A stretch of 64,000 nt of DNA from NCBI RefSeq assembly GCF_000389965.1, contig NC_021191.1:6077501-6141500 (forward strand). Direction: 5' to 3'. This document shows, in pieces, positions 17,555-26,040 of the stretch (positions are counted from its first letter, which is position 1; every line of letters begins with the position of its first letter). Origin of the DNA: Actinoplanes sp. N902-109. GTDB lineage: Bacteria > Actinomycetota > Actinomycetes > Mycobacteriales > Micromonosporaceae. The notes below the pieces were generated by a model. The model had not been told where the DNA came from. It saw only the letters and a program-made list of their open reading frames with translations, and made no database searches. The position numbers and the translations under genes were made by a program.

Positions 17555-18880
17555 TCAGCCGGCCACCGTCGTCTTGGCGGGCGGAGCGCTCGCGTCGGAC
17601 GGTTGTGCCGGGGCAGAGGGTTCGTCCCGGCGGAACGGGCGCATCAGGGTCCCGATGATCGAGAAGCGCCCCTGGCTCTTGTTGTAGACGTCCAGCGCGA
17701 CCGCGAGCAGCAGCACCAGGCCCTTGATGATCTGGACCCGGTCGGTGCCCACACCGAGCAGCTGGAGGCCGTTGTTGAGCACGGCCATGACCAGACCACC
17801 GACGATGGAGCCGAGGATCGTACCGATACCGCCGGAGACCGCCGCGCCACCGATGAACACGGCCGCGATCGCGTCGAGCTCCCAGTTCAGACCGTCCTGG
17901 GGACCGGAGGCGGCGGCGCGGGCCACGTAGATCATGCCCGCCAGCGACGCCAGGATCGACATGTTCATCATGACGAAGAAGTTGACCCGCTTGAGCTTCA
18001 CACCGGACAGCTCGGCGGCGCGCGAGTTGCCACCCACCGCGTAGATGTGCCGGCCGCCCGCGGTGTTACGGGTGTAGAAGGCGTAGATCAGGACCAGCAC
18101 CACCATGATCAGGCCGGAGATGGGGAAGCTGGTGCCGACCCGGCCACCCGCGAAGCGCAGCGTCACGAAGACGATGACGAGGACCATGATGGCCATCCGC
18201 ACGATCGCCACCCAGAACGGCGCGGGCTCGGCGTTCATCTCGCGGCGGGTACGACGGGACTGCAGCTCCCGCCACACGACCGCCACGCAGGCGGCGAGGC
18301 CCAGCAGCAGCGTCAGGTTGTTGTAGCCGGTGTCCGGGCCGATCTCGGGCAGGTAGCCGCCACCGATCTTCTGGAAGCCGGTCGGCACCGGGATGCTCTG
18401 CGCGTTGCCGACGAACTGGTTGGCGCCGCGGAACAGCAGCATGCCGGCCAGCGTCACGATGAACGCCGGGACCCCGACGTACGCGACCCAGAAGCCCTGC
18501 CAGGCACCGATGACCGCGCCGATCACCAGGCCGAACAGGATCGCCACCGGCCACGGGAACGACCACTCGGCCATGGACTTGGCGACCAGGATGCCGGTGA
18601 ACGCGGCGACCGAGCCGACCGACAGGTCGATGTGGCCGGCCACGATCACCATCAGCATGCCGATGGCCAGGATCAAGATGTAGGAGTTCTGCTGCAGCAG
18701 CGCCATCAGGTTGTCGGAGCGCAGCGTCAGGCCGTCCCCGAAGCCCACGTTCGCGTTGCGCGCGGTCAGGAACTGGAACAGCAGGATGATCGCCACCAGG
18801 GTGAAGATCATGCCGAACTGGCGGGCGTTGGAGGTCGTGCCTCCGAACAGGTTCTTCTGAAGGTCCTTGAATCGGCTCAT
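17555..18880 (-). CDS. mmsB: Sugar ABC transporter permease (MmsB/XylH type)
   Basis: 441 residues with about ten membrane helices of the BPD_transp_2 family, including MLMVIVAGHIDLSVGS and GGAAVSGGIGTILGS, the conserved permease motifs of ribose/xylose importers. The C-terminus is a Ser/Pro/Ala tail. Its ATG overlaps the stop of mmsA by 4 bp. It forms the channel for the sugar captured by ChvE. Confidence 0.9.
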   Translation of the reverse strand: MSRFKDLQKNLFGGTTSNARQFGMIFTLVAIILLFQFLTARNANVGFGDGLTLRSDNLMALLQQNSYILILAIGMLMVIVAGHIDLSVGSVAAFTGILVAKSMAEWSFPWPVAILFGLVIGAVIGAWQGFWVAYVGVPAFIVTLAGMLLFRGANQFVGNAQSIPVPTGFQKIGGGYLPEIGPDTGYNNLTLLLGLAACVAVVWRELQSRRTRREMNAEPAPFWVAIVRMAIMVLVIVFVTLRFAGGRVGTSFPISGLIMVVLVLIYAFYTRNTAGGRHIYAVGGNSRAAELSGVKLKRVNFFVMMNMSILASLAGMIYVARAAASGPQDGLNWELDAIAAVFIGGAAVSGGIGTILGSIVGGLVMAVLNNGLQLLGVGTDRVQIIKGLVLLLAVALDVYNKSQGRFSIIGTLMRPFRRDEPSAPAQPSDASAPPAKTTVAG

Positions 18881-20427
18881 CGGGTCTGCATCTTCTTCGT
18901 CGAGGTCATCTGCTTCATGAGGGTTTCCGGGTTCGCCTGCTCACGGGACAGCTCGCCGGTGATCTGGCCTTCGAACACGGTGTAGATGCGGTCGCAGAGC
19001 CCGATCAGCTCAGGCAGCTCCGAGGAGATGACGATGACGCCCTTGCCCTGGTCGGCGAGCCGCTGGATGATGCCGTAGATCTCGTACTTCGCACCCACGT
19101 CGATGCCACGGGTCGGCTCGTCGAGGATCAGCAGGTCGGGGTCGGTGAACATCCACTTCGCCAGGACGACCTTCTGCTGGTTACCGCCGGAGAGCTTGGA
19201 GACTCCCTCGTCCACGGTCGGCGCCTTGGTCCGCAGTTCCTTGCGGTAGCTCTCGGCAGCGTTGTACTCGTCCACCTCGCTGAGCACACCGTGGTGCGAG
19301 ATCTTGGAGAGCTTGGCCGCCACCGTCGACGTCTTGATGTCGTCGAGCAGGTTGAGCCCGATCGCCTTGCGGTCCTCGCTGACGTACGCGAGACCGTGGT
19401 GGATGGCGTCGGCCACCGACTTGAGCCGGATCTCCTTGCCGTCCTTGAAGATCTGCCCGCTCTCGTAGACGCCGTAGGAGCGGCCGAACACGCTCATGGC
19501 CAGCTCGGTGCGCCCGGCGCCCATCAGGCCGGCGAAGCCGACGATCTCGCCGCGGCGTACGACGAAGCTCTCGTTCTTGCAGACCTGCCGCTCGGCCGAG
19601 ACCGGGTGCCGCACGTTCCAGTTGCGCACCTCGAAGAAGACCTCGCCGATCTTCGGCGTGTGGTCGGGGAAGCGGCTGCTGAGCTCGCGGCCGACCATGC
19701 CGCGCACGATCCGGTCCTCGTCGACGCCGTCGCCCTTGACGTCGAGCGTCTCCACGGTCTTGCCGTCCCGCAGGATCGTGATGGAGTCGGCGATCGCCTC
19801 GATCTCGTTGAGCTTGTGCGAGATCATGATCGAGGTGATGCCGCGCTCCCGCAGGCCACGCAGCAGGTCCAGCAGGTGCTGCGAGTCGGCCTCGTTGAGC
19901 GCCGCGGTGGGCTCGTCCAGGATGAGCAGCTTGACGTCCTTGGCGAACGCCTTGGCGATCTCGACGAGCTGCTGCTTGCCGACGCCGATGTCCTTGATCA
20001 GCGTGTCCGGGTTCTCGCTGAGGCCCACCCGGGCCATCAGGTCCAGGCACTGCCGCTGCGCGGAGGTCCAGTCGATGGCGCCGCGCCTGCGCGGCTCGTT
20101 GCCGAGGAAGATGTTCTCGGTGATCGACATGTCCGGGATCAGCGCCAGCTCCTGGTGGATGATCACGATGCCGGCCTTCTCGCTCTGCCGGATGTCGGAA
20201 AAGCGGGCTTCCTGACCCTGGTAAACGATGTCACCCGAGTAAGTGCCGTACGGGTAGACGCCGCTGAGGACCTTCATCAGCGTCGACTTGCCGGCGCCGT
20301 TCTCGCCGCAGATCGCGTGGATCTCGCCGGCTCGGACCACCAGGTTGACGTCGGAGAGCGCCTTGACTCCGGGGAACTCCTTGGTGATGGAACGCATCTC
20401 CAGGAGGATCGGGGCGTCGGTTGTCAT
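18877..20427 (-). CDS. mmsA: Sugar ABC transporter ATP-binding protein (MmsA/XylG type)
   Basis: 516-residue double ATPase. The first cassette has GENGAGKST, a degenerate signature (DIGVGKQQL) and LLILDEPTAALN. The second has a degenerate Walker A (GLMGAGRTE), LSGGNQQK and LLILDEPTRGIDVG. This asymmetric pattern is typical of the carbohydrate CUT2 class. The ATG at 20427 is preferred over the in-frame GTG at 20439, which sits directly against the GAGG ribosome binding site. First gene of the leftward importer operon. Confidence 0.9.
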   Translation of the reverse strand: MTTDAPILLEMRSITKEFPGVKALSDVNLVVRAGEIHAICGENGAGKSTLMKVLSGVYPYGTYSGDIVYQGQEARFSDIRQSEKAGIVIIHQELALIPDMSITENIFLGNEPRRRGAIDWTSAQRQCLDLMARVGLSENPDTLIKDIGVGKQQLVEIAKAFAKDVKLLILDEPTAALNEADSQHLLDLLRGLRERGITSIMISHKLNEIEAIADSITILRDGKTVETLDVKGDGVDEDRIVRGMVGRELSSRFPDHTPKIGEVFFEVRNWNVRHPVSAERQVCKNESFVVRRGEIVGFAGLMGAGRTELAMSVFGRSYGVYESGQIFKDGKEIRLKSVADAIHHGLAYVSEDRKAIGLNLLDDIKTSTVAAKLSKISHHGVLSEVDEYNAAESYRKELRTKAPTVDEGVSKLSGGNQQKVVLAKWMFTDPDLLILDEPTRGIDVGAKYEIYGIIQRLADQGKGVIVISSELPELIGLCDRIYTVFEGQITGELSREQANPETLMKQMTSTKKMQTR

Positions 20428-20458
20428 CGCACGCACCACCTCACGAGCGTCATGGATG

Positions 20459-20502
20459 CCTCCGGAGGGGATCGGATTCGCTGTTTTGTTGCCAGCGGCA
20501 AC
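20459..20502. promoter_or_regulatory. mmsA: Candidate operators upstream of the sugar importer operon
   Basis: GTTGCC-agc-GGCAAC (20488-20502) is a 6-3-6 inverted repeat, and CCTCCGGAGG (20459-20468) is a perfect palindrome. Both lie in the AT-richer stretch just before mmsA, where the ROK repressor would be expected to act. Role is inferred from position and symmetry. Confidence 0.45.
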
Positions 20503-20570
20503 CTATTCCGATCAGAAGATGATTCGCAAGTTTCGAGATCACCGTTGAAGTAACAATCCGGTAATGAGAA

Positions 20571-20594
20571 CCGGGACGCCGCCGGGCGTCCCGG
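20571..20594 (-). terminator. 10-bp stem terminator after the MMPL gene
   Basis: CCGGGACGCC and GGCGTCCCGG pair perfectly around GCCG, 24 bp past the MMPL stop codon, separating that transcript from the mmsA promoter region. Confidence 0.7.
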
Positions 20595-20617
20595 ACCTCA
20601 CGCCCGGATGAACCGGT

Positions 20618-22783
20618 TCAGGCGCTGACCGGGACTTCTGCGCGTTCCGCGGACAACTCGCGGCGAAGTGTCTCACCCTCGATGTCGACGTTCGGCAGCA
20701 CCCGGTCCAGCCACCGCGGCAGCCACCAGGCACCCCGGCCCAGCAACGAGACCACCGCCGGCACGATGGTCATCCGGACCACGAAGGCGTCCACCGCGAT
20801 GCCCAGCGCCAGCGCGAACCCCATCGACTTGATGATCGGGTCGTCGATCAGCGCGAACCCGGCGAAGACGCTGATCATGATGAGCGCGGCCGCGGTGACC
20901 ACCCGGGCGCCGTGCCCCATGCCGCTGATCGTGGCCGCCCGCGGCTCGGCGCCGTGCACGAAGTCCTCGCGCATCCGCGACACCAGGAACACCTCGTAGT
21001 CCATGGCCAGCCCGAACAGGATGCCGATGAGCAGGATCGGCAGGAAGCTGACCAGCGGGCCCGGGGTGTCCAGCCCGAACAGCCCGGCCAGGTGCCCCTC
21101 CTGGAAGATCAGCACGGTGACGCCGAACGTGGCGCCGACGGTGAGCAGGAAGCCCAGCGCGGCCTTGAGCGGCACCAGGATCGACCGGAACACGATCATC
21201 AGCAGCAGCACCGACAGGCCCACCACCAGCACCAGGTAGATGGGCATGGCGTCGGACAGCTTCTCGGACACGTCGATGCCGACCGCCGTCTGCCCGGTCA
21301 CCGCGAAGTCCGCCGAACCCAGCGCGTGCACCTTGTCGCGCACGTCGTGCACCAGCGTCTCGGTGCTCGCACTGGTCGGCCCGTCCTTGGGGATGATGGC
21401 CAGCAGCGCGGTGCGCTTGTCCCGGCTGAACGTGGGAGCGGTGACGGCCAGCAGGTTCGGCGTGCCCTGCAGCTCCCGTACGGCCTTGTCCGCGCCGTCC
21501 GCGGTGAGGCGCGGCGAGTCACTGGAGACCACCAGCGCGAGCCGGCCGTTGAAGCCCGGCCCGAAACCCTCGGTGACCAGGTCGGCGGCCTCGCGCGCGG
21601 GCGTACCCTCGGCACCGGCACTGGCGTCGGGCAACGCGAGCCGCATGTCGGCCGCGGGCAGCGCCAGCGCGCCCAGGCCGAGGATCCCGACCACGATCAC
21701 GGGTACGCGCAACCGGATCACGATCCGCGCCCAGCGGAAGCCGAACCCTTCGGTCGCGGCGGCCCGGTTCGCCCGCAGCTTGCGCGGCAGCACCTTGTCC
21801 CCGGCGAACCCCAGCAGCGCGGGCAGCAGGGTGATGGCGACCAGCACGGCCACCGCCACGGTCCCGGCGGCGGCCAGGCCCATCACGCTCAGGAACGGGA
21901 TGCCGACGACCGAGAGCCCGGCCAGCGCGATGATCACGGTGAGCCCGGCGAAGAAGACCGCGGAACCGGCGGTGCCCACAGCCCGGGCCGCCGCCTCCTC
22001 CGGCTCGATGTTCTCCAGCAGGTGCTGACGGTGCCGCGAGGTGATGAACAACGAGTAGTCGATGCCCACGGCCAGCCCCAGCATCAGCGCCAGCACCGGC
22101 GTCACGCTGGTCATCTGGAACAGGCTGCTGAGCGCGTACAGGCCGGCCATCCCGGCACCGACCCCGATGAGCGCGTTCAGCATGGTCATCCCGGCCGCCA
22201 CCAGCGACCCGAACGTGATCACCAGCACCACCAGGGCGATGATCACGCCGATCGACTCGGTGCCACCCACCTCCGGCGGCGCGTTGAGCACCTCGCCCCC
22301 GTGCTCGACGGTCAGCCCGGCCCGCTCGGCGGCGGCGCCACTGTGCTCGTACGCATCCCGCTGGGTCGGGGTGATCTCGTCGGCCGGCTGCTGGAACTGC
22401 ACCTGGACCAGCGCGTAGCGGATGTCCGGCGAGAGCGCCTTCGCCGCGAACGGGTCCACCGCCCCGACCACCCCGGGCAGCGCGCCGGCCTCCTTGACCA
22501 GCCCCTGTACGGCCGCGGTGAGCTGCGGGTCGGTCAGCTTCGCGCCCTGCGGGGCGCGGACCACGATGGTTCCGGTCGCGCCGCTGGCCTCCGGGAACTC
22601 GTGGGCCAGCGCATCGATCGCGCGCTGCGACTCGGTGCCCGGCATGGTGAAATCGCTGGACGAGGTGCCCTTGAACGCGAGGGCGGCACCGCCGAGGGCG
22701 GCCAGCAGCACCAGCCACAGGACCACCACCAGCCTGCGATGGCGGAACGAGGCCCGGCCGAGCCGGTGGAGCAGGGTTGCCAT
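20618..22783 (-). CDS. MMPL/RND-family membrane transporter
   Basis: 721 residues, the short actinobacterial MMPL length. Two halves each carry a first helix, a large external loop and a bundle of five helices. Markers are LGLAVGIDYSLFI in the first bundle and GLAMDYEVFLVSRMRE in the second, the proton-relay Asp/Tyr motifs of RND exporters. It probably exports a lipid or drug across the membrane using proton force. It lies 147 bp downstream of a TetR gene in the same direction; a five-copy repeat array fills part of that gap. Substrate unknown. Confidence 0.88.
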   Translation of the reverse strand: MATLLHRLGRASFRHRRLVVVLWLVLLAALGGAALAFKGTSSSDFTMPGTESQRAIDALAHEFPEASGATGTIVVRAPQGAKLTDPQLTAAVQGLVKEAGALPGVVGAVDPFAAKALSPDIRYALVQVQFQQPADEITPTQRDAYEHSGAAAERAGLTVEHGGEVLNAPPEVGGTESIGVIIALVVLVITFGSLVAAGMTMLNALIGVGAGMAGLYALSSLFQMTSVTPVLALMLGLAVGIDYSLFITSRHRQHLLENIEPEEAAARAVGTAGSAVFFAGLTVIIALAGLSVVGIPFLSVMGLAAAGTVAVAVLVAITLLPALLGFAGDKVLPRKLRANRAAATEGFGFRWARIVIRLRVPVIVVGILGLGALALPAADMRLALPDASAGAEGTPAREAADLVTEGFGPGFNGRLALVVSSDSPRLTADGADKAVRELQGTPNLLAVTAPTFSRDKRTALLAIIPKDGPTSASTETLVHDVRDKVHALGSADFAVTGQTAVGIDVSEKLSDAMPIYLVLVVGLSVLLLMIVFRSILVPLKAALGFLLTVGATFGVTVLIFQEGHLAGLFGLDTPGPLVSFLPILLIGILFGLAMDYEVFLVSRMREDFVHGAEPRAATISGMGHGARVVTAAALIMISVFAGFALIDDPIIKSMGFALALGIAVDAFVVRMTIVPAVVSLLGRGAWWLPRWLDRVLPNVDIEGETLRRELSAERAEVPVSA

Positions 22784-22854
22784 GTCAGTCCTTGCTGTCG
22801 GGAAACACGCGGGTGGAAACGGCTGTCGGGGCGCCGAGCCTCGAAGGCAGGGCA

Positions 22855-22930
22855 GGCCACTGTTGGGTGGCCACTGTTGGGTCGGGCCACTGTTGGGTCA
22901 GGCCACTGTTGGGTCAGGCCACTGTTGGGT
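22855..22930. repeat. Five-copy 14-bp motif array (14-16-bp period) between tetR and the MMPL gene
   Basis: GGCCACTGTTGGGT occurs at 22855-22868, 22869-22882, 22885-22898, 22901-22914 and 22917-22930, all perfect, separated by 0-2 bases (TCA or G). The array begins at the tetR stop codon. The core CCA-N4-TGG is an imperfect palindrome, so it could be an operator array as well as a simple tandem duplication. Confidence 0.92.
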
Positions 22931-23532
22931 CAGGCCAGCAGGGCTCGGCGGGCGACGGTGGTCAGGGTGGGGCGCAGGTCGGCTGCGTCGCGGTCGTCGT
23001 CGAGCACGGCTCCGGCGATGCCGCCCAGCACCACCTTGGCCGCGGTGACCAACCCGGGGTCGGCACTGCGCCCGGCGAACGCGGCGCAGAGGCGGTCGGT
23101 GTACGGCCGTACCGTGTCGAACGCCGGTTCTTGCAGGAACTGTGGGAGCGGGAGGATGTCGTAGATGAGCGCGACCTCCCGCCGGTAACGCAGCACGAGG
23201 TCCACGAACCCGTCGATCGCCGCGGGCTGGACTGCCGTGTCGTCGAGGGTGTCCAGCCGGGTGACCAGCTCGGCCAGCGCGTGGGCCGCGGGCGCGATCA
23301 GGGCGTGCAGCATCGAGTCCTTGCCGGCGAAGTGATAGAGCAACGTGGCCTTGGAACACCCGACAGCCGCGGCGATCTCCTGCAACGACGTGCCCTTGTA
23401 GCCGGAGTGGCTGAACTGCTCGGCCGCGACCCGCAGGATCTCGTCCCGGGTGCTCGGCGCGCGCTGAGCAGCGTGGCCACCGGGCGTGGACGGCTCGGCA
23501 CCCGACATGGCGCGCTGATCGGCGTGGGGCAT
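22930..23532 (-). CDS. TetR-family transcriptional regulator
   Basis: 200-residue regulator with a TetR helix-turn-helix (TRDEILRVAAEQFSHSGYKG, then LQEIAAAVGCSKATLLYHF) and a ligand-binding helical domain. I start at the ATG at 23532 because the upstream in-frame codons read through a 24-bp perfect palindrome that must be the operator. There is no ribosome binding site, so the transcript is probably leaderless. It likely represses itself and the MMPL exporter downstream. Confidence 0.88.
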   Translation of the reverse strand: MPHADQRAMSGAEPSTPGGHAAQRAPSTRDEILRVAAEQFSHSGYKGTSLQEIAAAVGCSKATLLYHFAGKDSMLHALIAPAAHALAELVTRLDTLDDTAVQPAAIDGFVDLVLRYRREVALIYDILPLPQFLQEPAFDTVRPYTDRLCAAFAGRSADPGLVTAAKVVLGGIAGAVLDDDRDAADLRPTLTTVARRALLA

Positions 23533-23542
23533 GGCCCGTATT

Positions 23543-23566
23543 GTGCCTGACCGATCGGTCAGGCAC
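23543..23566. promoter_or_regulatory. TetR operator, 24-bp perfect palindrome
   Basis: GTGCCTGACCGA followed by its exact complement TCGGTCAGGCAC, ending 11 bp upstream of the tetR ATG. TGACCGATCGGTCA is a common core of TetR operators, so autoregulation is likely. Confidence 0.82.
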
Positions 23567-23610
23567 CTCAACGGGCCACCTGCGCCGAGCCGCCTCCCCG
23601 CAGCCGGTGT

Positions 23611-23678
23611 GGCGGCTCAGTCGTTGAGGCGGCTCAGTCGTTGCGGCGGCTCAGTCGTTGAGGCAGTTCAGTCGTTGA
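23611..23678. repeat. 17-bp tandem repeat array, four copies, containing the marR stop codon
   Basis: Units GGCGGCTCAGTCGTTGA at 23611-23627, 23628-23644, 23645-23661 and a variant at 23662-23678. The copy nearest the gene encodes its last residues (RLND) and stop, and the array repeats that stop-codon segment into the intergenic space. Confidence 0.92.
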
Positions 23679-24075
23679 GGCGGCGGAGGATGCGGGCGAG
23701 TTCGGCGCGGTCGTGGTCGTCGAGGGCGCCGAAGAAGCGTTCGGTCTCGGCCTGGCGGGCGGCCTTGATGCGTTCCCCCGCCGCACGGCCCGCCTCGGTG
23801 AGGGTCACCAGGGTGGCCCGCCGGTCGGCCGGGTCCGGGTTGCGCTCAACCAGGCCGCGCTCCTGCAGGTCGTCGACCACCTCGGTGGCGGAGCGGGCGG
23901 CGATGCGCAGGTGGTCGGCGAGCACCCCGGGACGCAGGGCTCCGTCCCGGGCCAGGATCTTGATCGCGCGGGCCTGCGACGGGGTCACCTGCGCCGGTTC
24001 GAACGCTTCCCGGCCCAGGTGGCGCAACCGCCGGGCGACGTTCCAGAACAGCTCGGGCAGCGTGCTGTCGTCCAT
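23668..24075 (-). CDS. MarR-family transcriptional regulator
   Basis: 135 residues with a winged helix (TPSQARAIKILARDGALRPG, then ADHLRIAARSATEVVDDLQERG) and the beta-wing DPADRRATLVTLTEAGRA, which is diagnostic of MarR. It is divergent from an ABC exporter and shares a 102-bp promoter region holding a palindrome, so it most likely represses that exporter and itself. Its last codons lie within a 17-bp tandem repeat. Confidence 0.9.
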   Translation of the reverse strand: MDDSTLPELFWNVARRLRHLGREAFEPAQVTPSQARAIKILARDGALRPGVLADHLRIAARSATEVVDDLQERGLVERNPDPADRRATLVTLTEAGRAAGERIKAARQAETERFFGALDDHDRAELARILRRLND

Positions 24076-24111
24076 GGGAATACCGTACCCGGAGTTACTG
24101 TTGCTCCCTCA

Positions 24112-24130
24112 TGTTGAGGTAACCTCAGCA
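24112..24130. promoter_or_regulatory. MarR operator candidate between marR and the ABC exporter
   Basis: TGTTGAGGTAACCTCAGCA: TGAGGT-A-ACCTCA is a perfect 13-bp palindrome, extended to 19 bp with one mismatch. It is central in the divergent promoter region. The size and symmetry fit a MarR dimer. Confidence 0.65.
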
Positions 24131-24177
24131 TTAGACATTGGACCCCTGACCCCGTCGCCGACGAAAGAAGAACTCGC

Positions 24178-25980
24178 TTGGACACCCGCCCTGACACCCG
24201 TACCGAAACCCGCAAGGGTCCCCGATCCGTCACCGCCGCCGAGAAGAAGCAGGCCAAAGAGGTTTCCCTCAGCCGCATCGGCCGGCTGTTCCGCGCGCAC
24301 CGCCTGCAGCTGACCGTCGTGGTGGCCATCATCGTGGCCTCCTCGATCATCTCCATGGCGTCGCCGTTCCTGCTGCGCGAGGTCATCGACGTCGCGCTGC
24401 CGCACCAGAACCTCACGCTGCTGGTCTGGCTCGTCGCCGGCATGGTCGCCGTCGCCGCGGTCACCTCCGCGCTCGGCGTGGTACAGACCTGGATCTCCAC
24501 CAGGATCGGCCAGCTGGTCATGCACCGGCTGCGCACCGACGTCTTCACCCACCTGCAGCGCCAGTCGATCGCGTTCTTCACCCGCACCCGTACGGGCGAG
24601 GTGCAGTCGCGCATCACCAACGACATCGGCGGCATGCAGTCCGTGGTCACCTCGACCGCGACCTCGATCGCCTCGAACCTCACCACCGCTGTGGCCACCG
24701 CGGTCGCCATGGCGGCCCTGTCCTGGCAGCTGTCGCTGGTGTCGCTGGTCGTGCTGCCCCCGGCGATCCACCTGAGCCGCCGGGTCGCGCGGATGCGCCG
24801 CGAGATCACCGCGCAGCGCCAGCGCGAGCTGGCCGACCTCAACGTCACGGTCGAGGAGGGCCTGTCGGTCAGCGGCATCCAGCTGGCCAAGACGATGGGT
24901 ACGGGCACCGCGCTGATCAACCGCTTCACCGCCTCCTCGCAGCGCCTCATCGACCTGGAGCTGCGCTCGGAGCTCGCGGGACGCTGGCGGATGGCCTCGA
25001 TGAGCATCATTTTCGCCGCCATCCCGGCGGTCATCTACCTCAGCGCCGGGCTGCCGTTCAGCTCCGGGCAGCTGAGCATCGGCACCCTGGTGGCGTTCAC
25101 GTCGCTGCAGGCCGGACTGTTCCGCCCGCTGATGGGCCTGCTCGGCGTCGGCGTGTCGCTGACCAGCTCGCTGGCGTTGTTCGCCCGCATCTTCGAATAC
25201 CTGGACCTGCCGGTCGAGGTGGACGAGCCGCGGCACCCGGTCGCCGTGGACCCGGCCCGGGTGGCGGGACACCTGCGCTTCGAGGATGTCACGTTCGCGT
25301 ACCCGGGCAGCGAGACCGCCGCCGTCGCCGGGGTGAGCCTCGACGTACCGGCCGGCACCTCGCTGGCGCTGGTCGGCGAGACCGGCTCCGGCAAGAGCAC
25401 GCTGGCCGCGCTGATCGCCCGCCTGTACGACCCCGCCGCCGGGCGCATCACCATCGACGGCGTCGACGTGCGTGACCTGCGGCTCGCCGACCTGGCCGCG
25501 ATCGTGGGCGTGGTCAGCCAGGAGACCTACCTGCTGCACACCACGGTGCGGGAGAACCTGCGCTACGCCCGGCCCGACGCCACCGACGAGCAGATCGAGC
25601 AGGCCGCCCGCGCCGCGCACATCCACGACCTGATCGCCGCGCTGCCCGACGGGTACGACACGGTCGTGGGCTCGCGCGGGCACCGCTTCTCCGGCGGTGA
25701 GAAGCAGCGCATCGCCATCGCCCGGACGCTGCTGCGCAACCCGCGCATCCTGGTGCTCGACGAGGCCACCAGCGCCCTGGACAACGAGACCGAACGCGCT
25801 GTGCAGCGCGCCTTCGACGAACTCGCCCGGGGACGCACCACGGTCACCATCGCGCACCGGCTCTCCGCGGTGCGCGACGCCGACCAGATCGCCGTGGTCG
25901 ACCACGGTCGCATCCTGGAGTCCGGCACCCACGAGACCCTGGTGTCCGAGGGCGGTCGCTACGCCGCGCTCGCCCTATAG
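24178..25980 (+). CDS. Multidrug-type ABC exporter (fused membrane and ATPase domains)
   Basis: 600-residue half-transporter: six membrane helices (about 40-330) and a C-terminal ATPase with GETGSGKST, a Q-loop, signature FSGGEKQR, LVLDEATSALD and H-loop TIAHR. It works as a dimer, exporting drugs, peptides or lipids. TTG start at 24178 with AAAGAAG upstream. Divergent from marR, which probably controls it. The extended charged N-terminus (many Thr-Arg pairs) is not a recognised domain. Confidence 0.9.
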   Translation: MDTRPDTRTETRKGPRSVTAAEKKQAKEVSLSRIGRLFRAHRLQLTVVVAIIVASSIISMASPFLLREVIDVALPHQNLTLLVWLVAGMVAVAAVTSALGVVQTWISTRIGQLVMHRLRTDVFTHLQRQSIAFFTRTRTGEVQSRITNDIGGMQSVVTSTATSIASNLTTAVATAVAMAALSWQLSLVSLVVLPPAIHLSRRVARMRREITAQRQRELADLNVTVEEGLSVSGIQLAKTMGTGTALINRFTASSQRLIDLELRSELAGRWRMASMSIIFAAIPAVIYLSAGLPFSSGQLSIGTLVAFTSLQAGLFRPLMGLLGVGVSLTSSLALFARIFEYLDLPVEVDEPRHPVAVDPARVAGHLRFEDVTFAYPGSETAAVAGVSLDVPAGTSLALVGETGSGKSTLAALIARLYDPAAGRITIDGVDVRDLRLADLAAIVGVVSQETYLLHTTVRENLRYARPDATDEQIEQAARAAHIHDLIAALPDGYDTVVGSRGHRFSGGEKQRIAIARTLLRNPRILVLDEATSALDNETERAVQRAFDELARGRTTVTIAHRLSAVRDADQIAVVDHGRILESGTHETLVSEGGRYAALAL

Positions 25981-26040
25981 TCACCCAGTCATCGCCTATC
26001 CATGACTACTGCTCCGGGCGGTCACACCAGGTGCTCGCGT

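Noticed and set aside
20912..23164. 750-codon open frame opposite the MMPL gene
   Set aside because: Composition is His/Arg/Gln-rich with no motif; the MMPL frame on the other strand is unambiguous.
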